A model generated the notes under the pieces. It worked only from the letters and a program-made list of their open reading frames with translations. It was not told the DNA's origin and made no database searches. Both the position numbers and the translations under genes were made by a program. From Pseudomonas sp. B33.4 (GTDB taxonomy: Bacteria > Pseudomonadota > Gammaproteobacteria > Pseudomonadales > Pseudomonadaceae), in NCBI RefSeq assembly GCF_034555375.1, contig NZ_CP140706.1, forward strand, positions 4,455,001 to 4,519,000: a DNA stretch of 64,000 nucleotides, in the 5' to 3' direction. This document shows positions 34,695-44,900 of this stretch, one piece after another (the first letter of the stretch is position 1; each line of letters opens with the position of its first letter).

Positions 34695-35063
34695 GGTAAC
34701 CTTCCACATGTAGGGGCAGAAAAAAGGGGCTACATTATGCCGCCGACAACCTCATTCAGCAATGCGCGCTTGTCGCGAAATCGGTAACAAAATCCCTTTC
34801 AAAAAAATCACGCCTCGCGCCAGCCCAGTAAATACGCGGCCTCCAGCGCTGTCAATTATTCGTCGACTGTTAGACGATGTCTGTAACCCTCCGTAACACC
34901 ACCCGGTTTCGGCACTACATAACTGCAAAAAAACAGCTCGTTTTTATGGTTACCACTACATTTCGCCGAAACTGCGAAGATAGACGTAGTCTGCAACTGA
35001 CAGGCGGCACCGGACGCCGCTACAATTACCGACTTTGTCGCAAAGCCTGGAGCTCAACCTTCC
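34695..35063. promoter_or_regulatory. Divergent gap/mfd intergenic region
   Basis: 369 bases without a supportable gene. The left half is A+T-rich with several A-runs. A sigma-70-like promoter for mfd is visible at 34997-35026 (listed separately). No operator was recognised for gap. Confidence 0.5.
34997..35026 (+). promoter_or_regulatory. Putative sigma-70 promoter of mfd
   Basis: -35 CTGACA (34997-35002) and -10 TACAAT (35021-35026), 18-base spacer, 38 bases before the mfd GTG. Each hexamer differs from consensus at one position. Confidence 0.55.
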
Positions 35064-38000
35064 GTGCCCGTTCTGCGTCTACCGCTACTCCCTGCCGAGG
35101 CAGGTAAACAGCATTGGGGCAATTTGCCCGGTGCTGCCCTCAGCCTGGCGATTGCCGAGGCTGCCAGCGCTGCCAAGCGCTTCACCCTGCTACTGACCGC
35201 CGACAGCCAAAGCGCTGAACGACTGGAACAGGAGCTGAGTTTCTTCGCCCCGGATTTGCCCGTTCTGCATTTCCCCGACTGGGAAACCCTGCCGTACGAC
35301 CTGTTCTCGCCGCACCAGGACATCATTTCCCAGCGTATTGCCAGCTTATACAGGCTGCCGGAGTTGGCGCATGGTGTGCTGGTGGTGCCGATTACCACAG
35401 CGTTGCACCGCCTGGCGCCGACCAAGTTCCTGCTCGGCAGCAGCCTGGTGCTGGATGTAGGGCAGAAGCTCGACGTTGAGCAGATGCGTTCGCGGCTCGA
35501 AGCCAGTGGCTATCGCTACGTCGACACGGTGTATGAGCACGGCGAGTTCACCGTCCGTGGCGCACTGATCGACTTGTTCCCGATGGGCAGCAAACTGCCC
35601 TATCGGATCGACCTGTTCGACGACGAAATCGAAACCCTGCGCACTTTCGATCCGGAAAACCAGCGTTCCATCGACAAGGTCGATTCGGTCAAGCTGCTGC
35701 CGGCCCGCGAGTTCCCGCTGCAAAAAGACGCGGTCACCCGTTTCAAGGCGCGCTTCCGCGAGCGTTTCGATGTCGACTTCCGGCGCTGCCCGATCTTTCA
35801 GGATCTGAGCAGCGGCATCACGCCGGCCGGTATCGAGTACTACCTGCCGTTGTTCTTCGACGAAACCTCGACGCTGTTCGATTACCTGCCGCAAGACACG
35901 CAAGTGTTCTCGCTGCCGGGCATCGAGCAAGCGGCGGAGAATTTCTGGAACGACGTGCGCAATCGTTACGAAGAACGTCGCGTCGACCCATCGCGTCCTT
36001 TATTGCCACCAGCGGAACTGTTCCTGCCGGTGGAAGATTGTTTCGCTCGCTTGAAGAGCTGGCCACGTGTCGTTGCCAGTCAACAGGACGTGGAAACCGG
36101 CGTCGGCCGCGAGCGCTTCCCCGCGCAGGCTCTGCCGAATCTGGCGATCGAAGCCAAAGCCACGCAACCGCTGGCGGCGCTGTCGGCATTTCTTGATGAA
36201 TTCCCCGGCCGCGTGCTGTTCACCGCTGAATCCGCCGGCCGTCGCGAAGTCCTGCTGGAGTTGCTTGAGCGCCTGAAGCTGCGACCGAAAACCGTCGACA
36301 GCTGGCCGGACTTCGTCGCGAGCAAGGATCGCCTGGCGATCACCATTGCCCCGCTCGACGAAGGTCTGATGCTGGATGACCCGGCACTGGCGCTGGTCGC
36401 GGAAAGTCCGCTGTTCGGCCAACGCGTGATGCAACGTCGGCGTCGCGAGAAACGCAGCGACGTCAGCAATGACGCGGTGATCAAGAACCTCACCGAGCTG
36501 CGCGAAGGTGCGCCGGTGGTGCACATTGACCACGGCGTCGGCCGCTATCTGGGCCTGACGATTCTGGAAATCGACAACCAGGCCGCCGAGTTCCTCACCC
36601 TCGAATACGCCGAGAACGCCAAGCTTTATGTGCCGGTGGCCAACCTGCACTTGATCGCGCGCTACACCGGCAGCGACGATTCGCTGGCCCCGCTGCACCG
36701 CCTCGGCTCCGAGACCTGGCAGAAAGCCAAGCGCAAAGCCGCCGAGCAAGTGCGCGATGTCGCCGCCGAACTGCTCGACATCTATGCCCGTCGTGCGGCT
36801 CGCGAAGGTTATGCATTCGCTGACCCGAAAGCCGATTACGCCACATTCAGCGCTGGTTTCCCGTTCGAAGAAACCCCGGATCAACAATCGACCATCGAAG
36901 CTGTGCGCGAAGACATGCTCGCGCCGAAACCGATGGATCGCCTGGTCTGCGGCGACGTCGGTTTCGGCAAGACCGAAGTGGCCATGCGCGCGGCGTTCAT
37001 CGCCGTGCACGGCGGTCGCCAAGTGGCGATTCTGGTGCCGACCACCCTGCTCGCCCAGCAGCATTACAACAGCTTCCGCGACCGCTTCGCCGACTGGCCG
37101 GTGACCGTGGAGGTGATGAGCCGCTTCAAATCGGCCAAGGAAGTGAATGCGGCGATTGCCGATCTGGCCGAAGGCAAGATCGACATCGTCATCGGCACGC
37201 ACAAGCTGCTGTCCGACGACGTCAAAATCAAGAACCTCGGGCTGGTGATCATCGACGAAGAGCACCGTTTCGGTGTCCGTCAGAAAGAGCAGCTCAAAGC
37301 CCTGCGCAGTGAAGTCGACATTCTCACGCTGACCGCCACGCCCATTCCGCGCACGCTGAACATGGCGGTGTCGGGCATGCGCGACCTGTCGATCATCGCC
37401 ACGCCGCCGGCGCGACGCCTGTCGGTGCGCACCTTCGTCATGGAGCAGAACAAGAGCACGGTCAAAGAGGCCCTGCTGCGCGAACTGCTGCGCGGCGGTC
37501 AGGTGTACTACCTGCACAACGATGTGAAAACCATCGAGAAGTGCGCTGCCGATCTCGCCGAACTGGTGCCGGAAGCGCGTATCGGTATCGGTCACGGACA
37601 GATGCGCGAACGCGAACTCGAACAGGTGATGAGCGACTTTTATCACAAGCGCTTCAACGTGCTGATCGCCTCGACCATCATCGAGACCGGCATCGACGTG
37701 CCGAGCGCCAACACCATCATCATCGAACGCGCTGACAAGTTCGGTCTGGCGCAACTGCACCAGTTGCGTGGCCGAGTCGGCCGTAGTCACCACCAGGCAT
37801 ATGCGTACCTGCTGACGCCGCCGCGCCAGCAAATCACTTCGGACGCGGAAAAGCGTCTGGAGGCGATCGCCAACACTCAGGATCTCGGCGCCGGTTTCGT
37901 ACTGGCGACCAACGACCTGGAAATCCGTGGCGCTGGCGAACTGCTTGGCGATGGTCAAAGCGGACAGATTCAGGCTGTGGGCTTCACGCTGTACATGGAA

Positions 38001-38513
38001 ATGCTCGAGCGCGCGGTGAAGTCGATCCGCAAGGGCGAGCAACCGAACCTCGATCAGCCGCTGGGCGGTGGCCCGGAAGTCAACCTGCGCGTGCCGGCGC
38101 TGATTCCGGAAGACTATCTGCCGGACGTTCACGCACGCCTGATTCTGTACAAGCGCATTGCTTCGGCCACCGATGAGGAAGGCCTGAAGGATCTGCAAGT
38201 CGAGATGATCGACCGTTTCGGCTTGTTACCGGAACCGACGAAGAATCTGGTGCGCATCACAGCGCTGAAGTTGCAGGCTGAGCAGTTGGGCATCAAGAAG
38301 GTCGATGGCGGCCCGCAAGGTGGACGCATCGAGTTTGAAGCGCAGACGCCGGTCGATCCGATGACGCTGATCAAGCTGATTCAGAGCCAGCCAAAACGCT
38401 ACAAATTCGAAGGCGCCACAATGTTCAAGTTCCAAGTGCCGATGGAACGCCCGGAAGAGCGCTTTAATACTGTAGAGGCGCTGTTTGAGCGCCTCCTCCC
38501 GAAATCTGTTTGA
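35064..38513 (+). CDS. mfd: Transcription-repair coupling factor Mfd
   Basis: Removes stalled RNA polymerase from DNA lesions and recruits UvrA. 1149 residues: a UvrB-like N-terminal module (about 1-340), the RNA-polymerase-interacting domain (near VVHIDHGVGRYLGL, about 485-560), a RecG-like motor with Walker A GDVGFGKTEVAMRAA (about 630), DEEHRFG (about 730), TATPIPRTL and QLRGRVGRSHH, and a C-terminal TRCF domain. The start is GTG at 35064, with GGAG upstream; the N-terminus matches the family. It ends 10 bases before csiV, suggesting one transcript. Confidence 0.97.
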   Translation: MPVLRLPLLPAEAGKQHWGNLPGAALSLAIAEAASAAKRFTLLLTADSQSAERLEQELSFFAPDLPVLHFPDWETLPYDLFSPHQDIISQRIASLYRLPELAHGVLVVPITTALHRLAPTKFLLGSSLVLDVGQKLDVEQMRSRLEASGYRYVDTVYEHGEFTVRGALIDLFPMGSKLPYRIDLFDDEIETLRTFDPENQRSIDKVDSVKLLPAREFPLQKDAVTRFKARFRERFDVDFRRCPIFQDLSSGITPAGIEYYLPLFFDETSTLFDYLPQDTQVFSLPGIEQAAENFWNDVRNRYEERRVDPSRPLLPPAELFLPVEDCFARLKSWPRVVASQQDVETGVGRERFPAQALPNLAIEAKATQPLAALSAFLDEFPGRVLFTAESAGRREVLLELLERLKLRPKTVDSWPDFVASKDRLAITIAPLDEGLMLDDPALALVAESPLFGQRVMQRRRREKRSDVSNDAVIKNLTELREGAPVVHIDHGVGRYLGLTILEIDNQAAEFLTLEYAENAKLYVPVANLHLIARYTGSDDSLAPLHRLGSETWQKAKRKAAEQVRDVAAELLDIYARRAAREGYAFADPKADYATFSAGFPFEETPDQQSTIEAVREDMLAPKPMDRLVCGDVGFGKTEVAMRAAFIAVHGGRQVAILVPTTLLAQQHYNSFRDRFADWPVTVEVMSRFKSAKEVNAAIADLAEGKIDIVIGTHKLLSDDVKIKNLGLVIIDEEHRFGVRQKEQLKALRSEVDILTLTATPIPRTLNMAVSGMRDLSIIATPPARRLSVRTFVMEQNKSTVKEALLRELLRGGQVYYLHNDVKTIEKCAADLAELVPEARIGIGHGQMRERELEQVMSDFYHKRFNVLIASTIIETGIDVPSANTIIIERADKFGLAQLHQLRGRVGRSHHQAYAYLLTPPRQQITSDAEKRLEAIANTQDLGAGFVLATNDLEIRGAGELLGDGQSGQIQAVGFTLYMEMLERAVKSIRKGEQPNLDQPLGGGPEVNLRVPALIPEDYLPDVHARLILYKRIASATDEEGLKDLQVEMIDRFGLLPEPTKNLVRITALKLQAEQLGIKKVDGGPQGGRIEFEAQTPVDPMTLIKLIQSQPKRYKFEGATMFKFQVPMERPEERFNTVEALFERLLPKSV

Positions 38514-38523
38514 AGGACGCCCA

Positions 38524-39090
38524 ATGCGCCTGTTTCGTTCGCTGACTTTGCTGCTCACCTTGGTAGCACCCTCGGTTTTCGCCGACGACCTGTATCAGGT
38601 CGAAATGATTCTGGTGCGCCAGAACGCTGTGCCGGCCATTGTCAGCCGTGCTGCGCCGGAAGACTGGGCCGCTGGTGCCCAGCGCTTGGGCGACGACAGC
38701 AAGCGCACGCCTGCGTTGAATGACGTGGTGACTAAACTCACCGCCAGTGGCGACTACACAGTCTTGATGCACAAGGCTTGGCAGCAAACCCTCGGTGAAG
38801 CGCCGGCGAAAGTCGCGGTCAGCGACGGTCAGGAACAGTACGGCCAATTCCCGATCGAGGGCACCCTGGAGATGAAGCTCGGACGCTTCACCGACGTGAC
38901 TGCCGACTTCTGGGTCAATCAGATCGACGCCAATGGCCTGGTCACTGCCAGCGAGCGCCTGAAACAGGACAGCCACACCAAGAACGGCCAGCTCAACTAT
39001 CTCGACAACGGCCATCTGGCCCTGCTGATCAAGATCACTTCCCTGACCGCGCCTGCGCCACGGGAAGCGCCTGAAGCGATTCCGGACTGA
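38524..39090 (+). CDS. CsiV family periplasmic protein
   Basis: 188 residues from the ATG at 38524, with GAAGGA upstream. Signal peptide MRLFRSLTLLLTLVAPSVFA, then DDLYQVEMILVRQNAVP, the strand that opens CsiV-family proteins, and a conserved middle YTVLMHKAWQQTL and LEMKLGRFTDVTADFW. The family is named for cell-shape integrity in Vibrio, where the protein activates peptidoglycan synthesis under D-amino-acid stress; in Pseudomonas its role is not established. It follows mfd by 10 bases, the order found in P. aeruginosa. Confidence 0.85.
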   Translation: MRLFRSLTLLLTLVAPSVFADDLYQVEMILVRQNAVPAIVSRAAPEDWAAGAQRLGDDSKRTPALNDVVTKLTASGDYTVLMHKAWQQTLGEAPAKVAVSDGQEQYGQFPIEGTLEMKLGRFTDVTADFWVNQIDANGLVTASERLKQDSHTKNGQLNYLDNGHLALLIKITSLTAPAPREAPEAIPD

Positions 39091-39101
39091 TCGAAGTCCT
39101 T

Positions 39102-41792
39102 ATGAACCCGCCGCTGAGTAAACCGTTGGCGCCCTCTTGGGTCAGCCGATTCAAGGAACAGAGCCTGGAGCGTGGCCGCCGCTACGCCGTGGAAAACCGG
39201 GTACGTATCGCCCAGGTCGGCGACGCAACGATTACCGCCAGTTGCGAAGGCTCTGGCGGTAACGTTTACCGTCAGACGATTCATCTGCGCGAGTCAGCCA
39301 AAGGCACTTTGTTGCTGGTGGACGCTGGCTGCACCTGCCCGGTGCGCAGCAACTGCAAACACTGCGCAGCGGTGTTGCTAAAAGTGCAGGAAACCCTCGA
39401 TTACCCCGCCGCCGCCAAAGACGCCGAGCTGTTGGAAAAACTGCAAGCGGTGCTGGAAAACCGCAGCCCGAAAGCCCCTCCGCAAGTGTTGGTCGACAAC
39501 GTTCAACCCTTGCCGCGCCTGTGGCTGGCCAGTGTCGAGTTCAGCGCTTTCGAACCGCGCAACGGCAAGATGCAGCGCTACATTCAGCATCGCGCGGCGT
39601 TGTCGTTCAGCTATCTCGACGAATACGTCAGCGGGCAAAAGAACAGCGACATCCTGATTCGTCAGGAAACTCAGACGCTGCGGATAAAACGTCACCCCGA
39701 AGTCGAACAGTCCTACCGCGAACAGTTAAGAATCCTCGGTTTTCGCATCGCCACGCGCCAGAGCAAGGCGCTGCCGGAAAGCGCGGGCGAACTGTACGAG
39801 ATGGTCAATGACAGCGCCTGGCTGACCTTCACCCTCAACGACTTGCCGAAGCTGCGCACTCAAGGCTGGGAATTGCAGATCGATGAGGAATTCGGCTTCG
39901 ATCTGACTGCCGTGGATGACTGGTACGCCACCGTCGAACAGGTGCCGGAGCGCGACTGGTTTGATCTGGAACTGGGGATCATCGTCAACGGTGAGCGCCT
40001 GAGCCTGCTGCCGATCCTGCTCAACCTGATGCGCTCGCACGCGGAAATCCTCAATCCTGAACGCCTTGCGCGCCGTCGCGATGACGAGCTGATCCTGGTG
40101 AATATTCCGCAGCGCAACAGCGAGCACGGGCCGTTGCAGGTAGCGCTGCCGCTGGGTCGATTGAAGCCGGTGCTGATGACGCTCGGCGAGTTTTATCTGC
40201 AGGAGCCGGGCGAAACCACCCTGCGCTTGAGCAAGGCGGATGCGACGCGGCTCAACTCACTGGAAGGCTTGCCGCTGCTGTGGGAGGGCGGCGAGCAGAT
40301 CCGCACCTTTGCTCAGCGCCTGCGTGATATTCGTGACTTCAGCGCTGAAGCGCCGCAGGGCTTGAACGCGACACTGCGTCCTTATCAGCTCGAGGGTTTG
40401 AGCTGGATGCAATCGCTGCGGCAACTGGAGGTTGGCGGGATTCTCGCGGATGACATGGGGCTGGGTAAAACCCTACAGACCCTGGCGCATATTCTCAGTG
40501 AGAAAATCGCCGGTCGCCTCGATCGCCCGTGCATGGTGGTGATGCCGACCAGCCTGATTCCGAACTGGCTGGATGAGGCGGCGCACTTCACGCCGCAGCT
40601 GAAAGTGGTCGCGCTGTACGGTGCCACTCGCAAAAAGCACTTCGACAATCTGGCAGATTTCGACCTGATCCTCACCACCTACGCGCTGCTGCCCAAGGAC
40701 GTCGAACGTCTGGCCAAGCAACCGCTGCACGTGTTGGTGCTGGACGAAGCGCAGTACATCAAGAACCCCAACAGCAAAGCCGCTCAAGCCGCGCGCGAGC
40801 TTAATGCACGCCAGCGCTTGTGCCTCAGTGGTACGCCGCTGGAAAACCACCTGGGCGAGCTGTGGTCGCTGTTCCACTTCCTGCTGCCGGGCTGGCTCGG
40901 CGACGTGAAAAGCTTCAATGCCGATTACCGGGTGCCGATTGAAAAGCGCGGCAGTGAAGTCAGACTTCAGCACCTGAACGGTCGGATAAAACCATTCTTG
41001 CTGCGTCGCACCAAAGAACAGGTCGCCACCGAGCTGCCACCAAAAACCGAGATCATCCACTGGGTCGATCTCAACGAAGCGCAGCGCGACGTGTACGAAA
41101 CCATGCGCCTGGCGATGGACAAGAAAGTCCGCGACGAGATCACCCGCAAAGGCGTGGCGCGCAGCCAGATCATCATTCTTGAGGCGTTGCTCAAACTGCG
41201 TCAGGTTTGCTGCGATCTGCGCCTGGTCAATGACGTCACCCCGCCCGCTCGCGGCAGCACCTCGGGCAAGCTTGACAGCCTGATGGAAATGCTTGAGGAA
41301 TTGTTCGAAGAAGGACGGCGGATTCTGCTGTTCTCGCAGTTCACCTCGATGCTGTCGTTGATCGAGGATGAGCTGAAAAAACGTAACGTGTCCTACGCGC
41401 TACTGACCGGCCAGACCCGTGATCGGCGCACGCCGGTGAAGGAATTCCAGAGCGGCAAGCGTCAGATTTTTCTCATCAGCCTGAAGGCTGGTGGCGTCGG
41501 CTTGAACCTGACTGAGGCTGATACGGTGATTCACTACGATCCGTGGTGGAACCCGGCAACCGAGAATCAGGCGACCGACCGCGCGTATCGAATCGGCCAG
41601 GAGAAGCCGGTATTCGTCTACAAGATGATTGCCCGGGGCACGGTGGAAGAGAAGATTCAGCACCTGCAGAAGGAAAAGTCCGACTTGGCGGCGGGCGTGC
41701 TGGATGGGCGCAAGGCCGGGGACTGGAAGCTGCAGAGTGATGATATTGAGGCGTTGTTTGCGCCGTTGCCGGACAAGCTCGACAAGCGTTGA
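39102..41792 (+). CDS. SNF2-family DNA helicase/ATPase with SWIM zinc finger (first paralogue)
   Basis: 896 residues. An N-terminal SWIM zinc finger CTCPVRSNCKHCAAVLL (about 72-88), a long middle domain, then the two-lobed SNF2 motor: motif I ADDMGLGKTLQTLAH (about 448), motif Ia MPTSLIPNW, DEAQYIKNP (about 548), LSGTPLENHLGELWS, and the C-terminal lobe with FSQFTSM, ISLKAGGVGLNLTEAD and RAYRIGQEKPVF. It probably translocates on double-stranded DNA and remodels nucleoprotein, but no bacterial function is settled. It is convergent with a second paralogue. A weak RBS precedes the ATG. Inserted between csiV and mtnP relative to P. aeruginosa gene order. Confidence 0.9.
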   Translation: MNPPLSKPLAPSWVSRFKEQSLERGRRYAVENRVRIAQVGDATITASCEGSGGNVYRQTIHLRESAKGTLLLVDAGCTCPVRSNCKHCAAVLLKVQETLDYPAAAKDAELLEKLQAVLENRSPKAPPQVLVDNVQPLPRLWLASVEFSAFEPRNGKMQRYIQHRAALSFSYLDEYVSGQKNSDILIRQETQTLRIKRHPEVEQSYREQLRILGFRIATRQSKALPESAGELYEMVNDSAWLTFTLNDLPKLRTQGWELQIDEEFGFDLTAVDDWYATVEQVPERDWFDLELGIIVNGERLSLLPILLNLMRSHAEILNPERLARRRDDELILVNIPQRNSEHGPLQVALPLGRLKPVLMTLGEFYLQEPGETTLRLSKADATRLNSLEGLPLLWEGGEQIRTFAQRLRDIRDFSAEAPQGLNATLRPYQLEGLSWMQSLRQLEVGGILADDMGLGKTLQTLAHILSEKIAGRLDRPCMVVMPTSLIPNWLDEAAHFTPQLKVVALYGATRKKHFDNLADFDLILTTYALLPKDVERLAKQPLHVLVLDEAQYIKNPNSKAAQAARELNARQRLCLSGTPLENHLGELWSLFHFLLPGWLGDVKSFNADYRVPIEKRGSEVRLQHLNGRIKPFLLRRTKEQVATELPPKTEIIHWVDLNEAQRDVYETMRLAMDKKVRDEITRKGVARSQIIILEALLKLRQVCCDLRLVNDVTPPARGSTSGKLDSLMEMLEELFEEGRRILLFSQFTSMLSLIEDELKKRNVSYALLTGQTRDRRTPVKEFQSGKRQIFLISLKAGGVGLNLTEADTVIHYDPWWNPATENQATDRAYRIGQEKPVFVYKMIARGTVEEKIQHLQKEKSDLAAGVLDGRKAGDWKLQSDDIEALFAPLPDKLDKR

Positions 41793-41817
41793 GATCTTCG
41801 TCGCCTGTTAAATAGCT

Positions 41818-41907
41818 ATCGCTGGCAAGCCAGCTCCCACAGGGTTATGAGCTGTACACAAAATTGTGATTCAACTCGATACCTGTGGGAGCTGGCTTGC
41901 CAGCGAT
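41818..41907. repeat. REP doublet (GAGCTGGCTTGCCAGCGAT type)
   Basis: 26-bp perfect arms at 41818-41843 and 41882-41907, between the two convergent SNF2 genes. A third arm class, different from the CTGCTCGCGAT and GGCTGCGATC classes. Confidence 0.9.
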
Positions 41908-41927
41908 GGGGCCATCAGATAATAGCC

Positions 41928-44900
41928 TCAGACTTCCCTGGAAACAGGCAACGGCGCAAACAGCGCCTCGATGTCAGTCTGCTCCAGCTTCCAGCCACCC
42001 GTCGTCCCGCCTTCAAGCACCGCCCCGGCCAGCGCCGCCTTCTCCTGCTGCAGCGCCTGTATTTTTTCCTCTACCGTGCCGCGAGCGATCAGCTTGTAAA
42101 CGAATACCGGGTTGTTTTGCCCGATTCGATACGCACGATCGGTGGCCTGACTCTCCACTGCCGGGTTCCACCAAGGGTCGAAATGGATCACCGTGTCCGC
42201 AGCGGTCAGGTTCAAACCGGTCCCACCGGCCTTCAGGCTGATCAGAAACAATGGCACCTTGCCGCCCTGAAAATCCTTCACCGGCGTGCGTCGATCCGTG
42301 GTGTCACCGGTCAGCAGCGAATAGGCAATGTCACGTTGCTGCAATTCTTCCTCGATCAACGCGAGCATCGAGGTGAACTGCGAGAACAGCAGAATCCTGC
42401 GACCTTCGCCCAGCAACTCCTCGAGCATCTCCATCAAACTGACCAACTTGCCACTGCCGGAGCGTAGCGCCTTCGCTGTCAGCGGCATGTTGATCAAGCG
42501 CAAGTCGCAACAGACCTGCCGCAGCTTGAGTAATGCATCAAGAATGATGATCTGACTGCGCGCCACGCCACTGCGGGCAATTTCGTCGCGCACTTTTTTG
42601 TCCATCGCCACGCGAACCGTTTCATAGACATCGCGCTGGCCGTCGCTGAGATCCACCCAATGCACGATTTCGGTTTTCGGTGGCAACTCGGTGGCGACCT
42701 GGTCCTTTTTGCGGCGCAGCAAAAACGGCTTGATGCGCGCTGTCAGGTGCTGCATGCGCTGAACATTGCCGTGCTTCTCGATTGGAGTGCGGTAATCACG
42801 ATTGAAGGACTTGCTGTCGCCGAGCCAACCGGGCATGAGGAAATGAAACTGCGACCAAAGCTCGCCCAAGTGGTTTTCCAATGGCGTACCGCTCAGGCAC
42901 AAGCGCTGGCGGGCCTGCAAATCGCGTGCGGCCTGCGCGGCTTTGCTGAGCGGGTTCTTGATGTTCTGCGCTTCGTCGAGAATCAGCACGCTCCACGTCT
43001 GTGGCTGCAAGGTCTCCAGATCCCTGGGCAGCAACGCGTAAGTGGTCAGCACCAGATCGTACTCGGCCAGATCAACGAAATCCTTTTGCCGACCAGAGCC
43101 GTGCAGCGCCAATACTTTCAACTGGGGAGTGAAACGCTCGGCCTCGTCGAGCCAGTTGGGAATCAGGCTGGTCGGCATCACCGCCAGAGCCGGACAATCA
43201 AGGCGACCGGCGTGTTTTTCCGTGAGCAGATGCGCCAAGGTCTGCAGTGTTTTGCCCAGCCCCATGTCATCGCCCAGAATGCCGCCGACCTCAAGCTCGC
43301 GCAGGGTCTGCATCCAGTTCAGGCCTTCGAGCTGATAGGGGCGCAGTTGCGCGTTAAGGCCGGCCGGCGCAACGACCTGGGTGTGAATGGAATTCTGCAA
43401 GCGCTTGGCGAAGGTGCGTAGCCGCTCTCCCCCCTGCCAATCCAGCGGCACGCCATCGAGCATACTCAAGCGCGCGGCATCCGGGACACTCAAGCGCAGT
43501 GCATCGCCCTGATGACCGCCCAGGTGCAACTCGCCCAGCGTGGCCATCAGCGGCTTGACCCGACTCAGCGGCAGCGCGACCTTGGCGCCCGAAGAGTCAC
43601 CAAAGCCGCTGGGCTTCAGTTCGATCAGGAGTTTTTCGTCATCGCTGCGCTGTGCCAGATTGACCGGGTCAAGCAAGCGCGGCTGCGTGCGCAACAGGTG
43701 CAGAAGGATTGGTAGCAAACTATAGCGCTGACCATTGACGACGATACCCAACTGCAAATCAAACCACTGATGCCCAGCCTCTTCTTCGACCTCGGCGTAC
43801 CAATGCTCAACCGGTTGCACATTGAAATGAAAGCCGGGACTCATCTCCACTTCCCAGTTCGAGGCGCGCAACGTGGCAAGCCCTTCGTGCATAAACCCGA
43901 GCCAGGCGGAATCATCCGGCAACGTGAACATCTCGCCGGGACGATCCAGCGAACTCTTGCGCGTGGCCTTCTTGAAGCCGTGCTTTTGCAGGATCTGGCG
44001 CAGCCGCTTTTCCACCGCAGGCTGGCGTTGAATGCGCTGGGTTTCGGTGCCGTTGAGGATCATTACTTCCGGGTTGCGATCCACCGTCGGCTGGCCGTTG
44101 TAGGTAAACACCAGAGCGGCACGGTGCTCCAGAACGTATTCCCAGCGCGACCGCTCCCGACCGCTGACGAGGGTCAGTTGTGGCTGCGGTAGTACGTCGT
44201 CGATGACTCGTTCGGTCAGTTGATGGGGCGGCGGGATTCTCGTCGCAGCGCTCATGCGATGGCTGAACTGCATGGCCTGACGCGCCGGAATGTCCGGCGC
44301 CAGAGTCAAATGACTGGCCAGTTTTTCTTCCAGCTCATTGAACAGAGGGCCAATCTGCCGCTGTTCACGATCCAGGTAATAAAGCGGCTCCAGCGCCAGC
44401 ACGGTTTCCTGCGCCGCCTCGGCGCTGCTCCACTGCGCGCGGAACCCGCCGTCGGCCTGCTCGGCCCAGGCGAACTGGCCGATGCGTTTCGCGCCAGACA
44501 TCAACGGTTGCAGATTCTCGAAATCGAGGAACAGCCGCGAGGTGCGCAAGAGCATTTCCAGCAGTTCGGCGCCGCTGCTGCCTTCCAGCGGATAGCCGCT
44601 GTAATAGGCGTGGTGAGAGTGCATGGCAACCAGCAGCCTGGCAACGCGCAGATCCAGCTCGGACAGGTAGCCGGGCTGCCGCATGAGCATTTCCGCCTGC
44701 GAATACATCGGTTTGACTTCGCGTAACTCGCCGCTCTTGAGCTGGGAAACCTTGAAAATATCGAGCAGCCACTTGCCGCTCACAGGCGTTGGCTTGAGCT
44801 TGTAAAACAGGCGCGTGCCTGCGGTTTGCGCGCCGTCTTCGGCAGGCTTGGACGGCACGGGGATGGTCGAAAGCCAATGTTCCAGCGCCCGACCCAACTG

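Noticed and set aside
36000..38198. Long minus-strand open frame (732 codons) opposite mfd
   Set aside because: Composition is that of an antisense shadow (rich in His, Gln, Arg, Asp, Val); mfd is complete and unmistakable on the plus strand.
41818..41907. Transposon terminal repeats flanking the helicases
   Set aside because: The repeat lies between the two genes rather than around them, and matches REP architecture.
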